From Microstegium vimineum (taxonomy: Eukaryota; Streptophyta; Magnoliopsida; Poales; Poaceae): DNA of 64,000 nt. The notes beneath the pieces are model-generated. The model worked only from the letters and a program-made list of their open reading frames with translations. It made no database searches and was not told where the DNA came from. Positions 22,211 through 34,070 of this stretch are shown one piece after another. Location: the NCBI GenBank assembly GCA_022036555.1, contig CM039130.1:5988527-6052526 (forward strand). The letters run 5' to 3'. Every line of letters begins with the position of its first letter. The first letter of the stretch is position 1. The position numbers and the translations under genes are program-made.

Positions 22211-23737
22211 AGTCGCAAGAGCTACTGCCACACCATGATCACTAGTGCCCTACCTCCAGAATTGAACCGGGATTTGGAGGATCTCCAGCTCGAGATAGTA
22301 CCCTCAGTTCTTCTACACAAGCTCCGCATCCAGTATGATCTCACAGATCTGATACGCAAGAAACAACAGAAGTGCCCGATAATGCAAGAAATCAGGGATC
22401 TGATAGGGCTAGGCAAATGCCCGGAGTTCAGGGAGGATGATCAGGGAACCATCTGGTACAAGGAGATGATCTGTGTGCCCACCAACCAAGCCTTGCGTGA
22501 TGAGATCTTGTCAGAGGCACATGACTCCAAGTATTGTATCCACCCAGGGGGTGTCAAGATGTATGCTGACTTGAAGAGGCATTTCTGGTGGAAAGGCATG
22601 AAAGCCGAGATTGCAGGCCATGTGGCTCGATGCGACATCTATAATCGAGTCAAAGCTGAGCATCAAAGACCCGCCGGACTCTTGAAGCTGTTGGAAGTTC
22701 CTGTTTGGAAGTGGGATAGCATTGCTATGGACTTTATAGTCGGTTTGCCACAATCACAAAAGGGGCACGAATCCATCTAGGTGATAGTCGACCGCTTGAC
22801 CAAAGTGGCACACTTTGTCGCTGTCAAGACTGACTACCGTTCGGACAAGCTGGTATATTTGTATGTTGAGAACATATTACGTCTGCATGGGGCACCCACC
22901 AGCATTGTATCCGATCGGGGAACTCAGTTTGTGTCTCGGTTCTAGAAATCACTTCACCAAGCTATTGGTACTCAGCTTGACTATAGCACGGCATACCACC
23001 CTCAGACCGATGGTCAGACAGAACGGGTGAACCAGATCCTGGAGGACATGCTCTGAGCTTGTGTCCTGAAGTATGGCTCGGATTGGGAGAAATGCTTGCC
23101 ACATGCAGAGTTCTCCTACAACAACAGCTTTCAGGCTAGTCTCAAGATGTCTCCGTTCGAGGCCTTGTATGGGAGACCCTGCAGAACCCCGTTGATGTGG
23201 TCCGAGCCTGGAGAAAGATCTTTCTTTGGCCCTGCAAAGATCAAGGATGCCGAAGAAGGGGTCGCTCAGGTGTGAGAAAACTTAAAGATCGCACAGAGTC
23301 GACAGAAGAGCTATGCTGACAAAAGGAGGGATCTGGAGTTTGAAGTCGGGAACATCGTGTATCTCAAGGTGTCACCACTTCAGAGCACCTCTTGTTTTCA
23401 CGTGAAAGGAAAGCTAGCATCATGGTATGTGGGACCTTACCGCATCTGTGAGAGGATTGGTAAGTTGGCCTACAAGGTGGAGCTCTCCAAAGAACTCGCG
23501 GGAGTGCACCCAGTGTTCCATGTGTCTCAGCTACGTAATTGCTTGAAGCTACCTAGTGAGCAGATCTCCTCAGAGGTTCTCGATCTGCAAGACACTCTGG
23601 AGTACAAAGAGCACCCGGTTCTGATTCTTGACAGAGCCACCAAAGAAACCAGAAGCACCACCATACCCATGTGCAAGGTTCAATGGAGCAACCACACTGA
23701 ACGCGAAGCCACTTGGGAGAAGGAGTCTGAGTTCTAG
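22211..23737 (+). pseudogene. E+ integrase with chromodomain
   Basis: One frame with TAG at 22778 and 22943 and TGA at 23054 and 23273. The zinc region has its His pair, but the first Cys pair is damaged (CDIYNRVK instead of CDICQRVK). The core keeps DFIVGLP, the SDRGTQF Asp and the ERVNQ Glu. The C-terminal GPY/F-type module (WYVGPYRI) is followed by a chromodomain (EHPVLILD, then VQWSNH, then EATWE), ending at a TAG (23735). Chromodomains of this type are thought to target integration to methylated-histone heterochromatin. Confidence 0.9.
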
Positions 23738-23800
23738 TTGTTGTACCCCTACCTCTTCGAAAGGTACGTCTCGCTTTAAATCTCGAGACGAGATTCCAAT

Positions 23801-23813
23801 GAGGAGGGAGGAC
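23801..23813 (+). other. E+ polypurine tract
   Basis: The purine run gaggagggaggac lies immediately left of the 3' LTR start (TGTAACAACCC at 23814), as expected for second-strand priming. Confidence 0.85.
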
Positions 23814-26800
23814 TGTAACAACCCGAGTTTTCAAACCACACAAAAATCACAACTTTTTAAAATTTTCCTTGCATAGCCTTTGATTGGTGTTTGCATAATA
23901 AGAAACCCTATGTTAGTTGCACAAGTAGAACCCACTAGTACTAACTATAGTGCATATCATGCTTATAATCATAACCTTGTTTTGCTTCTTATGGAGTTTT
24001 GAGTGATAAGTAATCCACTAACTAAACTCTCTTGGAATTAAAAGGAAAAGGGAAAAGGAGAGGGCTAGCCTTGGAAGCCAACCAGCCCAGGCCAGCAGAC
24101 CAGCAGATGGCCCAGCTCGGGCCAGCAAGCAACTAGCCCGACCACGCACTGGCCAAGGCACCAGCCCAGCAGCAGCGCAAACCCAACAGCCCCCCCACCA
24201 GCCCAGCCGTCGGCGCAACCCACCAGCCGCACCAGCAGCAGCTTCCTTACCTGGAGCCACCGACAGGTAGGACCAGCAGGGCCCGCTTGTCATCCCCCAC
24301 CTTTTCCCTCCCTCTTTGCTTTTCACCGGCCGAAGCAGAGAAGGGTAGAGCCCCGCGCCGGAGCCGCTCCTGCCTGCGCCCTTCCTCGCACCAACGCGCC
24401 CCACCTGGCAGTCCCAGCGCATCGCGGACGCGCCGTGCTTTGCGCTTCCCCTCGCAACCGCCCCTGCTCGGCGCCAAGCCAACTGACGCCGCAGAGCACC
24501 TTTTGACCACCGCACCGTTCGAATTGGAGCATGCCGCGGCAATCTGAGAAGCCCCCGTACCCGCAAACCCTAGCCAAACCCCTCTCATCCGCCCTCAATT
24601 TGAATCGGCGTTGCCACAGCCGTCCATCGCCACCCCATGATTGGTGCCGACCTATAAGAGGCAACGCCTCGGCGCACCGCGCTCCTCCTAACCCCAGCCG
24701 CCACCCAGTGGCCACAACCAGACCGCCCCGGGAAGAGAAGAAGGGAGAAGGAAGAAGGAGCAGCGGGAGCGAGCCACTGCCGGAGTAGACCGTCCCTGCC
24801 GCACGCCGACCGAGCTCGCCGGAGGGAGAACCGCGCCGTCGGCTACGTCGGCGTTGCGGCTCTACACGGCACGACGTCTCCTTGCCACTGCACCAGCTCG
24901 CCCTGCACCGCCAGCCTTCCTTCACCGCCACCTGTGGTGAGTCTCCGAACCCTGACCCGCTTTGGTATCCGCGCTCACCATGGCCAGACCCTGCCGTGGC
25001 AAGGTCATGTTTCCGCCGGTTCTGAGTCCGAGGGTTTCTACCACCTACCACACTGCCATAGCCACCTCCCAAGCACCCTCAAACACCCTGCCACATCCCC
25101 CATCACTCTATGAGATGAGCTCGCCGCGTTCGCCTCGTCTGCACGACCGGGCTCCGCGAACGGCGCCACCCGCCATGCCGAACACGTTCCGCCGCGCTCC
25201 GGTCACATCGCGCGCCGAGGACAGGCCGTCGAGCAGCGCTGCAGCATAGCGCACCTAATCGCGGGGTCGGCGGAACCCGGGAACCCCCCCCCCTAGCGCC
25301 CTGACCACAGTCGTCGTGCCACCGCCGTCGTTCGATCGCGCGCATGCCATGACAAGGCCTACCTCGAGCCGTTCCGCACCGCACCGGCCACCTCGCTAGT
25401 CGAGGAAGGGTCGTCGAGCTCCTTCGAAGCGACGCACACCTAGCCACAGCACCGGTTAAGTCCGCGGAGACCTCGGGTGTCCCAACTGCCGTCGCCGAAT
25501 CGACCGGCAGGCTTCGCCACGCGATGTCGCGGAGGGCACCCCACCGATGCCACTGTCCGCTGGCCATCCGCCCTGTTCGCGCTTGCTGAGCCAGCCTCCA
25601 CGCGCGACCGAGCTACGGCACCGAGCCGGGCGCCGCCGCGTCCGCACCACCCGTACCGCCGCAGCCGCAAACCGTAGAGCCTCGCCGCCGTTGCAGAAGC
25701 CCCGCCGCGCGAGCCGGTCAGCCAGAGAGAAGAGGCGAAGAGGAGTGGAGCCGAGCACCCCCGCACACGTGTGCGCGCGCAAGCGCGTCCGTGCGCGCCT
25801 GTGTCCGCTCCAAGCGCAGGACCGAGGGAGAGAGCGGGAGCGGCCGGGAGCGTCGACCGGGGTGCGCACGGTTCACCGTGGGTGGGAGTCAGGCAAGAAG
25901 GAGGGGAGTCCACCGCGGACCGACGCAGGCCACTCCACGAGCCCGTGGGAGGAGAGATTGGGGATGGGCCCTGGCGCGAAGCAGGCCCAAGAAAGGAAGA
26001 GAGGGAGAGGAGAAGATGGGCGTGCGCCGACGGGCCTCAGAGCCAGTACGACCCAGCAGAAGGCAGGCCAGGACCCAGCAGCAGCCCGCAAGCGCGCCAC
26101 CAAGTCAAGAAGGCAGCCAGCCGGCCCAAATCCCCTCTTGTCACCTTTTTCCTTGTAAAATTGACTTGAGAAGCCTAGAAAATTCATAGAATATTCATAC
26201 GTTTTCGGAATAATGCAAACTTGGTGTCCAAATTCTTCAAAAATCAAACCCTAGGTCATAGGCTTGTGTCTGAGTGAATTCGGATCCTTTTGCTCTCTAT
26301 TTGTAGTTTTGTGATTATCCGTAGATGTGTCTAAGTTGCGGTTCCTGTAACAATTTAGACCCGGAGGAGCCGACAGTTGAGGAGGAGGACCCAGACTACA
26401 CAGAGGACGCCGGCGACGACTGGACAGGTGCCACGTCCCACCCACCATCGTAGAACCCAATAGACATATCATGTTACTGAGTAGAATGCTAGCGCTTTAC
26501 TTTACGCAAACGCTCTGAATAGGTTGCAAGGTAGTTTGTTTGCAAAGCCTTTACCTTGTCGTAACCTTTCCCCTGCACACCCGCTTATAGGATAGACATC
26601 GCTTATGTTTACCATGTCACTTGCTCTATTCATACCTTTATCTTGATGATGATTAGAGGACTTGTTTGTGCGTGGTTTAGGCACGGTGTGCCACTAAAAT
26701 GTGTTAATGATAACTGGGGAGATCTTGGCGTGTGTCTTTGGTGTGGGTGAGGGTCGAGTCGATCAGATAGGTTCTGCAACAAGTCCAGGGGACAAGTCTT

Positions 26801-28011
26801 GCCGGGGGGGCGACCTGGGCATCCCCACGTGAGGTACCTGTGGTGGGTACATGTGTTTTGGAGGAGATCCCAGGGCGAGCCCCGGGATAGAGGTGCTGTG
26901 ATGGCACGGGGGAGTACCCCAATTGTGGAGATGACCTGTCGGATCCCACCTAGGACCTGATATCAAGTGGACCGGAACCTTGGGAACCTTCGTGCACACC
27001 ACTCGTCCCTGAATGGGCGGGGGCGGATGTTGATCGGTTTGGGCGATGCCATTACTGCCAGGTTGTTAGGTGATAAGGGTGGGTGGTGCCGTCGTGGGGA
27101 CCGCACCATCCTAGATGCACAGTACCACGTTGGCCAGGTGTTGCGTCTCCCAGTCTCAGTTTGCCGGTGCGCCGGGGAGCCCCAGGGCTGAGTGGCAGGA
27201 TGGTGTCATTCCGAATTAGGAGACATCCCGTTATCAGTCTAGACCGTGGCCACGGTCGATGATGGCGATCTTGTGGGTACAGGTGTTGATCGATCTATAC
27301 GTATAGCCGTGTCCCCGGTTATGGACATTCCCTTGACCTACGCTTCTCTTGAGTAGTGAGATGAGTCCTTTCTTCTCTCCCCCTGGGTTTTGTAGGTCCG
27401 GCTGTGAGCCGCTGAGACGATGACGAGAGGGAGTCGTCTTGTCGCCTAGAGAGTGTGAGAATGTGTGGTGAGATGTGTGTGGATGGGATGGATGTGTGTG
27501 AGAAATGTGTTAAAACTTGAGAAACAACTTATATATATATATGTTACTGCTTAATTACTTAATAAACCTGCATAGGAAAACCTACAGCCATATATAGGTT
27601 CTTTTCTCTACCCCTTGCATACCACTTTCCACAAAGCAATACGCAAAGCATAGGGTGGGAGCCAGTGGCCAGTACAAATTGTACTGAAAGATTTTGGATT
27701 CAGGTGACGAGCTGGAGGACGAGTTCGAGGACTTCGACCCGGAGGAGTAGGGTTTCGTGCTACGCTCAAGTCAGAGATGCTGAAGATCTACGCTTCCCTT
27801 CGTTGTTCTTTCTGCTGCGTGCTCGTGTGATTCCACCCAGGTGGCGATGTAATAATTAAATTAGACTTAATGTACTCTTTAAATTTAGAAATTCGTGTAT
27901 GACTATGATTATCGGCTGTAATTTGATAATGCGATGGGATGATCTTCGGGACTATCGTGTTATAATTCGCATCTGTGGATTTTCCCTTCGAGGAAAATTG
28001 AGATCGTTACA
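23814..28011 (+). repeat. E+ 3' LTR (about 4.2 kb)
   Basis: It begins TGTAAC and ends GTTACA, a 6-bp inverted terminal repeat. A TATA box (cctataagagg) lies near 24651, and a long GC-rich R/U5 region follows. LTRs over 3 kb are known for Tekay-like grass elements. It contains several long GC-driven open frames on both strands (24.0-26.2 kb), which I read as composition artefacts. An acidic stretch near 26360-26440 and another near 27705-27750 look like pieces of one split Glu/Asp-rich frame. A TA microsatellite is at about 27530. Confidence 0.85.
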
Positions 28012-29308
28012 TAGGGTTTTGGGCAAACCCTAGAGAGGAGTCTCTGGCTGGGTGGAGGTGTGAAAACCCTAGCTTGACAGAGATTTGGTAGGATGGAGGG
28101 GTGGACTGCAGGGCAGGGTCGCCGGCGAGTGGACCCCGATGACGAGCTATGCGGTGGCAATGGGCGGCGGCAATGGTGGCGGAGGAGCTCTGCTGCTGCG
28201 AGCGCGAGGGGCAGAGCAGGGGACGAGCTGAGCAGGGCAAGGTGGTGGCGGCGCTCCGGTGGAAGCACACCGTCGGCGAGGTGAGCGAGGGCGCGGGTGA
28301 GGGCGAGCGACGGAGCGAGAAGCGGCGCGACATACGGACGACAAAAGAAAACGATAACTGCCAAACAGTTCACCCGTGGGGGTTAAACACGAGATTTCTG
28401 AGCTCCGGACTACTCTGCATGGTCCGGAGGTCAGGTCTGACGGGTGGTCCGATGACCTTTGAGAGGTTTGACGCAGGGAGTTCCCAAGCTCCGGACCCTG
28501 GTCCGAAGCCTTGCGTCGGACTAACGGAAGTAGTCCGGAGGACGTTGACTGGCACTGTGTATATCTGACCGAGCCACCGGATACTTGAATTATAGTCCGA
28601 TGGTTGGAAACTGAGGTGGTCTGACGGTTCACCCACGAGATGACAAGAAGAAACAGAGAGGACCCATGCTCCGGACACTGGTCCGGAGGTGGGAGTCGGA
28701 CTAAAGCAAGGAGTCTGACGGCTGACCTGAGATGAAGTTCTGGCAACAGTAAGGAACTAGGCTCCGGACACTGCTCCGAAGGGTAGCACCGGACTAAGCA
28801 GAGTGGTCCGGAGGGTAGTCCGGAGCTTGTTTTGCTTTGAATTTTCCTGTTTTTCACTCAAGTCTTTTCTCTCAGCCAAGTACCAACACAAAAGAGCAGA
28901 AAGAAACACTTGCTGGCCTTGACATAAGAACCATCTCTCAAACCCTCGGTTTCAAATAGTTTTCCATAGGCTAGAATTAGTTTTCATAGGAAAAATAGTT
29001 CAACAAAGCTCCAAGGATCACCATAGGGGCACAAGAGGGGTATTAGAAACATCTAGAGCTTTGAATGCTCCCCCTAAGTGATGAACCTAGAGGATGATCA
29101 AACTTAATCGAAAAGAAACGGCAAACAACACACATGCATATGCAATGCATTACTTGAAATTGAATCTAGGTTGCTTGCAAGTTTAAACCGCGGTTAAGCT
29201 TTGTCACACGCTCTGAGGGCGGTCATCTCAACCGCGTTAGCCAAGCCTATGTGTATTACTAAAGATTAAACATGTTATATTATAAATGAACGCAAGGTTC
29301 AAACAATC
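28012..29308 (-). repeat. C1 3' noncoding region and probable 3' LTR portion
   Basis: It lies downstream (minus strand) of the C1 stop. A polypurine-like run (agggggagc on minus) sits near 29070-29078, so the LTR probably begins just left of there. The 28400-28830 part is crowded with TCCGGAC/GTCCGGA copies, as in the LTRs of Opie/Ji-type grass elements. The left edge is the end of the E+ LTR. No intact LTR pair is in the window, so the exact limits are uncertain. Confidence 0.55.
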
Positions 29309-31267
29309 TCATTTTTTAGTGAAGTTTGAAAGATCAAGCACATTCAACTCGCTTCTCAACCTACAAAAGGTTGTTTCATCGAGTGGTTTTGCGAAGATAT
29401 CTGACAATTGCTCTTCGCTTCTAACTCCAACTTGTGTGATGTCTTTCCTAGCCACATGATCTCTAAGAAAGTGATGGCAAATATCAATGTGCTTGGTGCG
29501 AGAGTGTTGAACCGGGTTGTTGGCAAGCTTTACGGCGCTTTCATTATCACACAAGAGTGGAACATTTTTTAAAACAACTCCGTAATCAAGAAGTGTTTGG
29601 GTCATGTATAAGATTTGTGCACAACAAGCTCCCGGGGCAATGTATTCCGCCTCGGCGGTAGACAATGCCACGCTATTTTGCTTCTTAGAGGACCAAGAAA
29701 CAAGTGATCTTCCTAGCATATGGCACCCTCCGGAGGTACTCTTCCTATCAACCTTGCACCCGGCATAATCCGAATCGGAATAGCCAACTAGTTCGAAGGG
29801 AGCTCCTTTGGGATACCAAAGGCCAATGCTAGGGGTGTGCCTTAAGTACCTAAGGATTCTTTTAACCGCACATAAATGCGAATCCTTAGGGTTTGCTTGA
29901 AACCTAGCACACATACACACACTAAACATGATATCCGGCCTAGATGCGGCGAGGTAAAGTAAACTACCGATCATGGAACGATAGAGAGTTTGGTCAATTG
30001 GTTTACCTCCCTCATCAAGGTCGAGATGTCCAATAGTAGGCATTGGGGTCTTGATTGACTTGCTATCCTCCATCTTGAATTTCTTGAGCACATCTTGAGT
30101 GTACTTCTCTTGAGATATGAAGGTCCCTTCCCTCATTTGTTTCACTCTGAAGCCGAGGAAAAAGGTGAGCTCGCCAATCATTGACATCTCGAACTCCTTG
30201 GACATCAAATCACCAAACTCCTTGCAATGATCTTGGTTTGTTGACCCAAAGATAATGTCATCGACATACACTTGGCAAACAAAGATCTCTCCATTAAGCT
30301 TCTTGGTGAATAGTGTGGTATCCACTTTTCCGATCTTGAAGCCCTTCTTGAGTAGGAAGTCCCTTAGCCTCTCATACCAAGCCCTTGGAGCTTGCTTCAA
30401 TCCATAGAGTGCCTTGGACAACCTATACACATTATTAGGCAAGTTTGAGTCTTCAAACCCGGGAGGTTGTGAGACATAAACAAGTTCATTAATGAAACCA
30501 TTTAAGAAGACGCTCTTCACATCCATTTGAAAGAGTTTCATTTTGTGATGTGAAGCATACGCCAAAAGGATACGAATGGCTTCTAGTCTTGCAACCGGTG
30601 CAAAGGTCTCCCCAAAATCCAAGCCTTCAACTTGGGAGAACCCCTTTGCCACCAATCTTGCCTTGTTCCTCACAACCACGCCTTGATCATCTTGCTTGTT
30701 CCTAAACACCCACTTGGTGCCAATGACCCTTGCATCCTTTGGCCTTTCTTCAAGTGTCCACACTTGGTTTCGGGTGAAGTTGTTGAGCTCTTCATGCATG
30801 GCGTTCACCCAATCCGGATCTGCAAGTGCGTCCTCAACACTAGTAGGCTCAAAAAAAGACACAAACAAGTGATGCTCAACATAATATGCAAGTCTAGAGC
30901 GATTCATAACTCCCTTTGATGGACTCCCTGTGATTTGATCATGGGGGTGAGATTGAAGGATAGGTGTTGATCTTCTATTTGTCTCTTGAGGAGGGGGATG
31001 TGGTGCTTCAACATTTTGAGTTTCTGCCTCGGCTTGATCTTGAGGGATGTGAGTATCTTCTTGAGCTTCCCTCACGTGTTCTTCTTCATCAACTTGAGGC
31101 GTGCGAGGTGGAGAAGGATCTTGATTGCCATCATCTTCTACTTCTTCCACCTCTTGTGGGTTGATAGCACCAATTGGCATATTCTTCATTACCTCCCTCA
31201 AAGGTTCATCACCTACATCACAATCCTCAAGCGCTCCTTGGGAGCCATTAGTTTCATCAAATTCCAA
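29309..31267 (-). pseudogene. C1 reverse transcriptase and RNase H
   Basis: Uninterrupted frame of about 652 codons, joined in frame to the integrase ORF across one TAA codon (31367-31369). RT motifs: WVFRNK, LVAKGFSQ, FQMDVKSVFLNG, LYGLKQAPRAWY and the catalytic YVDDIIFGS. RNase H: GYSDSDYAG, the STAEAEY Glu, and LLCDNESAV, all intact. The frame ends in the usual conserved C terminus (HIDICHHFLRDHV, then DIFAKPL). Copia RT copies the element RNA inside particles. Confidence 0.92.
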
Positions 31268-31366
31268 GTCATACGTTTCTTCAACTAAGCCGGTGGCTTT
31301 GTTAAATACATGGTATGCCTTGGACTTAAGTGAATAACCAACAAGGAAACCAATGTCACACCGCCG

Positions 31367-32371
31367 TTAGAATTTACCTAAGTGTTGGCGCTTCTTGTAG
31401 ATATACACCTTGCAACCAAACACCCGGAAGAATGAAATATCTGGCTTCTTCCCATTGACAAGCTCATAGGGGGTCTTCTTCAATAGCCTTTGGACAAAGA
31501 GACGGTTTGCCACATAGCAAGCGGTGTTGATGGCCTCCGCCCAAAACTTCTCGGGAGTGTTGTACTCATCAAGCATAGATCTTGCTAGAGTGATAAGCGT
31601 CTGGTTCTTCCTCTCTACAACACCATTTTGTTGTGGAGTATAGGTAGCGGATACCTCATGCTTGATCCCCACTTCATCACAACAATATTCAATCTTTGTG
31701 TTCACAAACTCGGTGCCATTGTCACTTCTAATCTTCTTGACCTTCACATCAAATTCATTTTGAGCTCTTGTAGCAAACTTCTTGAATATACCGGGTGTCT
31801 CTCCCTTGTCTTGAAGAAAGAATACCCAAGTGTACCGAGAGTAGTCATCCACTACCACCAAGCAAAAGAGATTTCCACCAAGACTAGCATAAGTGGTAGG
31901 GCCAAATAGATCCATGTGTAGCAACTCTAGGACTCTTGAGGTTGGCATGAAAGCTTTGGTTGGATGAGTGTTTGCCACTTGCTTGCCGGCTTGACAAGCG
32001 CTACACAATTTGTCCTTCTCAAACATCACATCTTTGATTCCTCTAACCATCTCCTTCTTGACAAGCTTCTTCAAGGTTGACATGCCAACATGTGCTAATC
32101 TTCTATGCCATAGCCAACCCAAAGAATTCTTGGAGAATAGACAAGCTTGCAAGCTAGCCTCATTGGAAGTGAAGTCCACTAGATATAAGTTGTTGTGCCG
32201 AAATCCCTTGAATATCAATGAAGAATCATCCACCTTGGTCACAACAACCTCACTTGGAGTGAAGAGACATTGAAAAACGAGATCACAAAGTTGACCAACC
32301 GATAGCAAGTTGAAGCTCAAAGATTGCACTAGGAAAACATTGGAAATTGATTGATCTTGGGAGATAGCCAC
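31367..32371 (-). pseudogene. C1 integrase
   Basis: About 334 codons. The GAG-pre-integrase zinc region (WHRRLAHVGM, CSACQAGK) is complete, and the core carries all three acidic residues in MDLFGP, RSDNGTEF and QNGVVERKN. It ends at a single TAA before the RT frame. Upstream in the same frame, beyond a TAA near 32426, lies the protease. Confidence 0.92.
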
Positions 32372-32399
32372 TTTGCCTAAGCCTTGAACTTTGCCCTTT

Positions 32400-32540
32400 G
32401 AATTATCCCCAAAAGTAATCTTGTCTTAATTTGCATAATCCTCATCAAGTGTGGTGAACATGCGGGGGTCACCGGTCATATGTTGAGTGCAACCACTATC
32501 AATCACCCAATGACTTCCACCGATCTTGTAGTTCACCTAC
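32400..32540 (-). pseudogene. C1 protease active-site region
   Basis: The minus-strand frame reads HWVIDSGCTQHMTGD near 32480-32515, the copia retropepsin signature with an intact Asp-Ser-Gly. Stops flank it near 32426 and 32537, probably each a single substitution. It would process the polyprotein. Confidence 0.8.
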
Positions 32541-32557
32541 ACACAAGAAACTTGGAA

Positions 32558-34070
32558 TTAAGCTTGTTGTTTGGGAACCCACTTAGAGCGGGGACCCATT
32601 GCCTTGTCAACCAACTCCTTAGCAACCCAAAGAACTCTAGGCTTGTTCTTCATTAGTGGACCAAGAAACACTACTAGTGGTCTACCCTTGGAATCCTTGT
32701 TGATGACAAAGTGAGCATCATGAGCAAATGGCCTTGTGTGCTTGGGCAAGGTCTTGCGTGGTGGAGTGTTTCAATCATAAGAGAAATGACCCACTTGACC
32801 ACACTCAAAGCATCTTCTTGGCTTTGGCTACTCTTGATTGTAGCCATTGTACTTGTTCTTGTAATAGTTCTTGGCTTCAATCTTGACCTTGGCCTTCATC
32901 ACTTGGTTTTCCTTGAACCCAATACCGGTCTTGTCATTCTTCATGATGGTGTTCATCAAGAGCTCACTTTGAAGGTTGTGGCCCTTGGTGAACTTCTCAA
33001 AGCCACTAGCAAGCTTGGTCTTGTCATTCTTGAGCTTGGCAATTTCTTCTCTAAGAGAGTTGATCAAAGTGATAGCATCTTTGTCTTCTTCTTCCTTGGT
33101 CGACTTGATAGTGAAGGGCTTGTTTGCCTTGAGGTTGATTAGCTCTTCCTTGAGCTTTGAGTTCTCTTCCATCATCTTCACATAGTCATCATACTTGTCG
33201 GCTTCAACAACCTTCTTGCCCTTGCACTTGGCACTTTGCTCAATAGCCACAACATCAAGCAAGTCATCACAAGAAGTAGCACTATCACACTTAACAACCG
33301 AGTTAATAGAAACATGTGTAGCAAGATCATGTGCAAGCAATTCATTAGCTACCTCAAGTGTGCCATGTTCATTTTTCACTTGGTTGTAGTCATCTTTTAG
33401 CAAGTTATACCTTGTTTGGAGCTCTTGTGTTGACCTCTCAAGCTTATCATGTTTCTCAATTGCTTGCTTGAGTGAGGCTTTGAGCTCCCTAGTGCTAGAT
33501 GTGAGAGAATTGTTCTCAAACTTCAAATCATCATTAGCACTAGATAAGGCATCAAGCTTAGCATGCAAGTTATCCATGACCTCAAGAAGGTTGTCATTTT
33601 TACTTTTGTACTTCCTTATGATGTTTGAGTATTTGTTGCAAATTTTAATGAGGTCATCATAGGAAGGTGTTTCATCATCACTATCATCACTAGAGGAGTC
33701 ATCACCATCATCCTCTTTTTGTACCTTCTTGTCACCTTTAGCCATGAGGCATAGGTGTGTAGAGGATGAGCCTGGCGAAGAAGGAGGAGGTGGCGGTGGA
33801 ATAGAAGAACCAATCACCAAGGAGGCCACCTTCTCTTCTTCACTCTCATCACCGGAGGAGTCACTTGAATCTTCAATATCGGTGAGGCAATCACCCACAA
33901 TGTAAGCCTTGCCATCCTTCTTCTTCTTGTGGAAGTTGAAGTTCTTCTTCTTCTTGTATGGCTTGTCTTGCTTTTGTCATCATCACTTGAGTCATCATTG
34001 CCGCCCTTGTTCTTCTTGTAGTTCTTAAACTTGTCTTTCTTCTCTTCGGGGCAAGCATGAGCTAGATGAC
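32558..34070 (-). pseudogene. C1 gag with coiled coil and two zinc knuckles
   Basis: From right to left on the minus strand: the end of a first zinc knuckle (HLAHACPEEKK) cut by T1 at 34070; a Lys- and Ser/Asp-rich segment with a frameshift near 33,960; an acidic Ser-rich part; a Pro run; a 250-residue coiled coil (33,650-32,870); then a second knuckle (CFECGQVGHFSYD) near 32,770-32,812 whose last Cys codon is TGA. A conserved C-terminal segment (32558-32749) follows. The two-knuckle, coiled-coil gag is typical of SIRE/Maximus elements. Confidence 0.85.

Larger units (their letters stand above)
15739..28011 (+). mobile_element. E+: Tekay/Del-like chromovirus with an abnormal 5' end
   Basis: The order is extra ORF, gag, protease, RT, RNase H, integrase with chromodomain, polypurine tract, 3' LTR. 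The C-terminal chromodomain places it among plant chromoviruses, whose integrases are thought to be guided to heterochromatin. The left LTR fragment does not match the 3' LTR, so the element is either recombinant or truncated and joined to a foreign LTR. At least eight in-frame stops and a few frameshifts make it inactive. Confidence 0.75.
28012..34070 (-). mobile_element. C1: Maximus/SIRE-type Ty1/copia element (partial)
   Basis: Minus-strand gag-protease-integrase-RT-RNase H in copia order, nearly all in one frame from 33898 to 29309. The gag has a coiled coil between two zinc knuckles, a feature of the SIRE/Maximus lineage. The element is cut at its gag N terminus by T1 (34071) and bounded on the left by E+. 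Several single stops inactivate it. Its gag N terminus and 5' LTR are outside the window. Confidence 0.85.

Noticed and set aside
24018..26247. Several long open frames on both strands in 24.0-26.2 kb
   Set aside because: They lie within the GC-rich part of the E+ LTR, overlap each other in up to four frames and show no domain; high GC lowers stop frequency.
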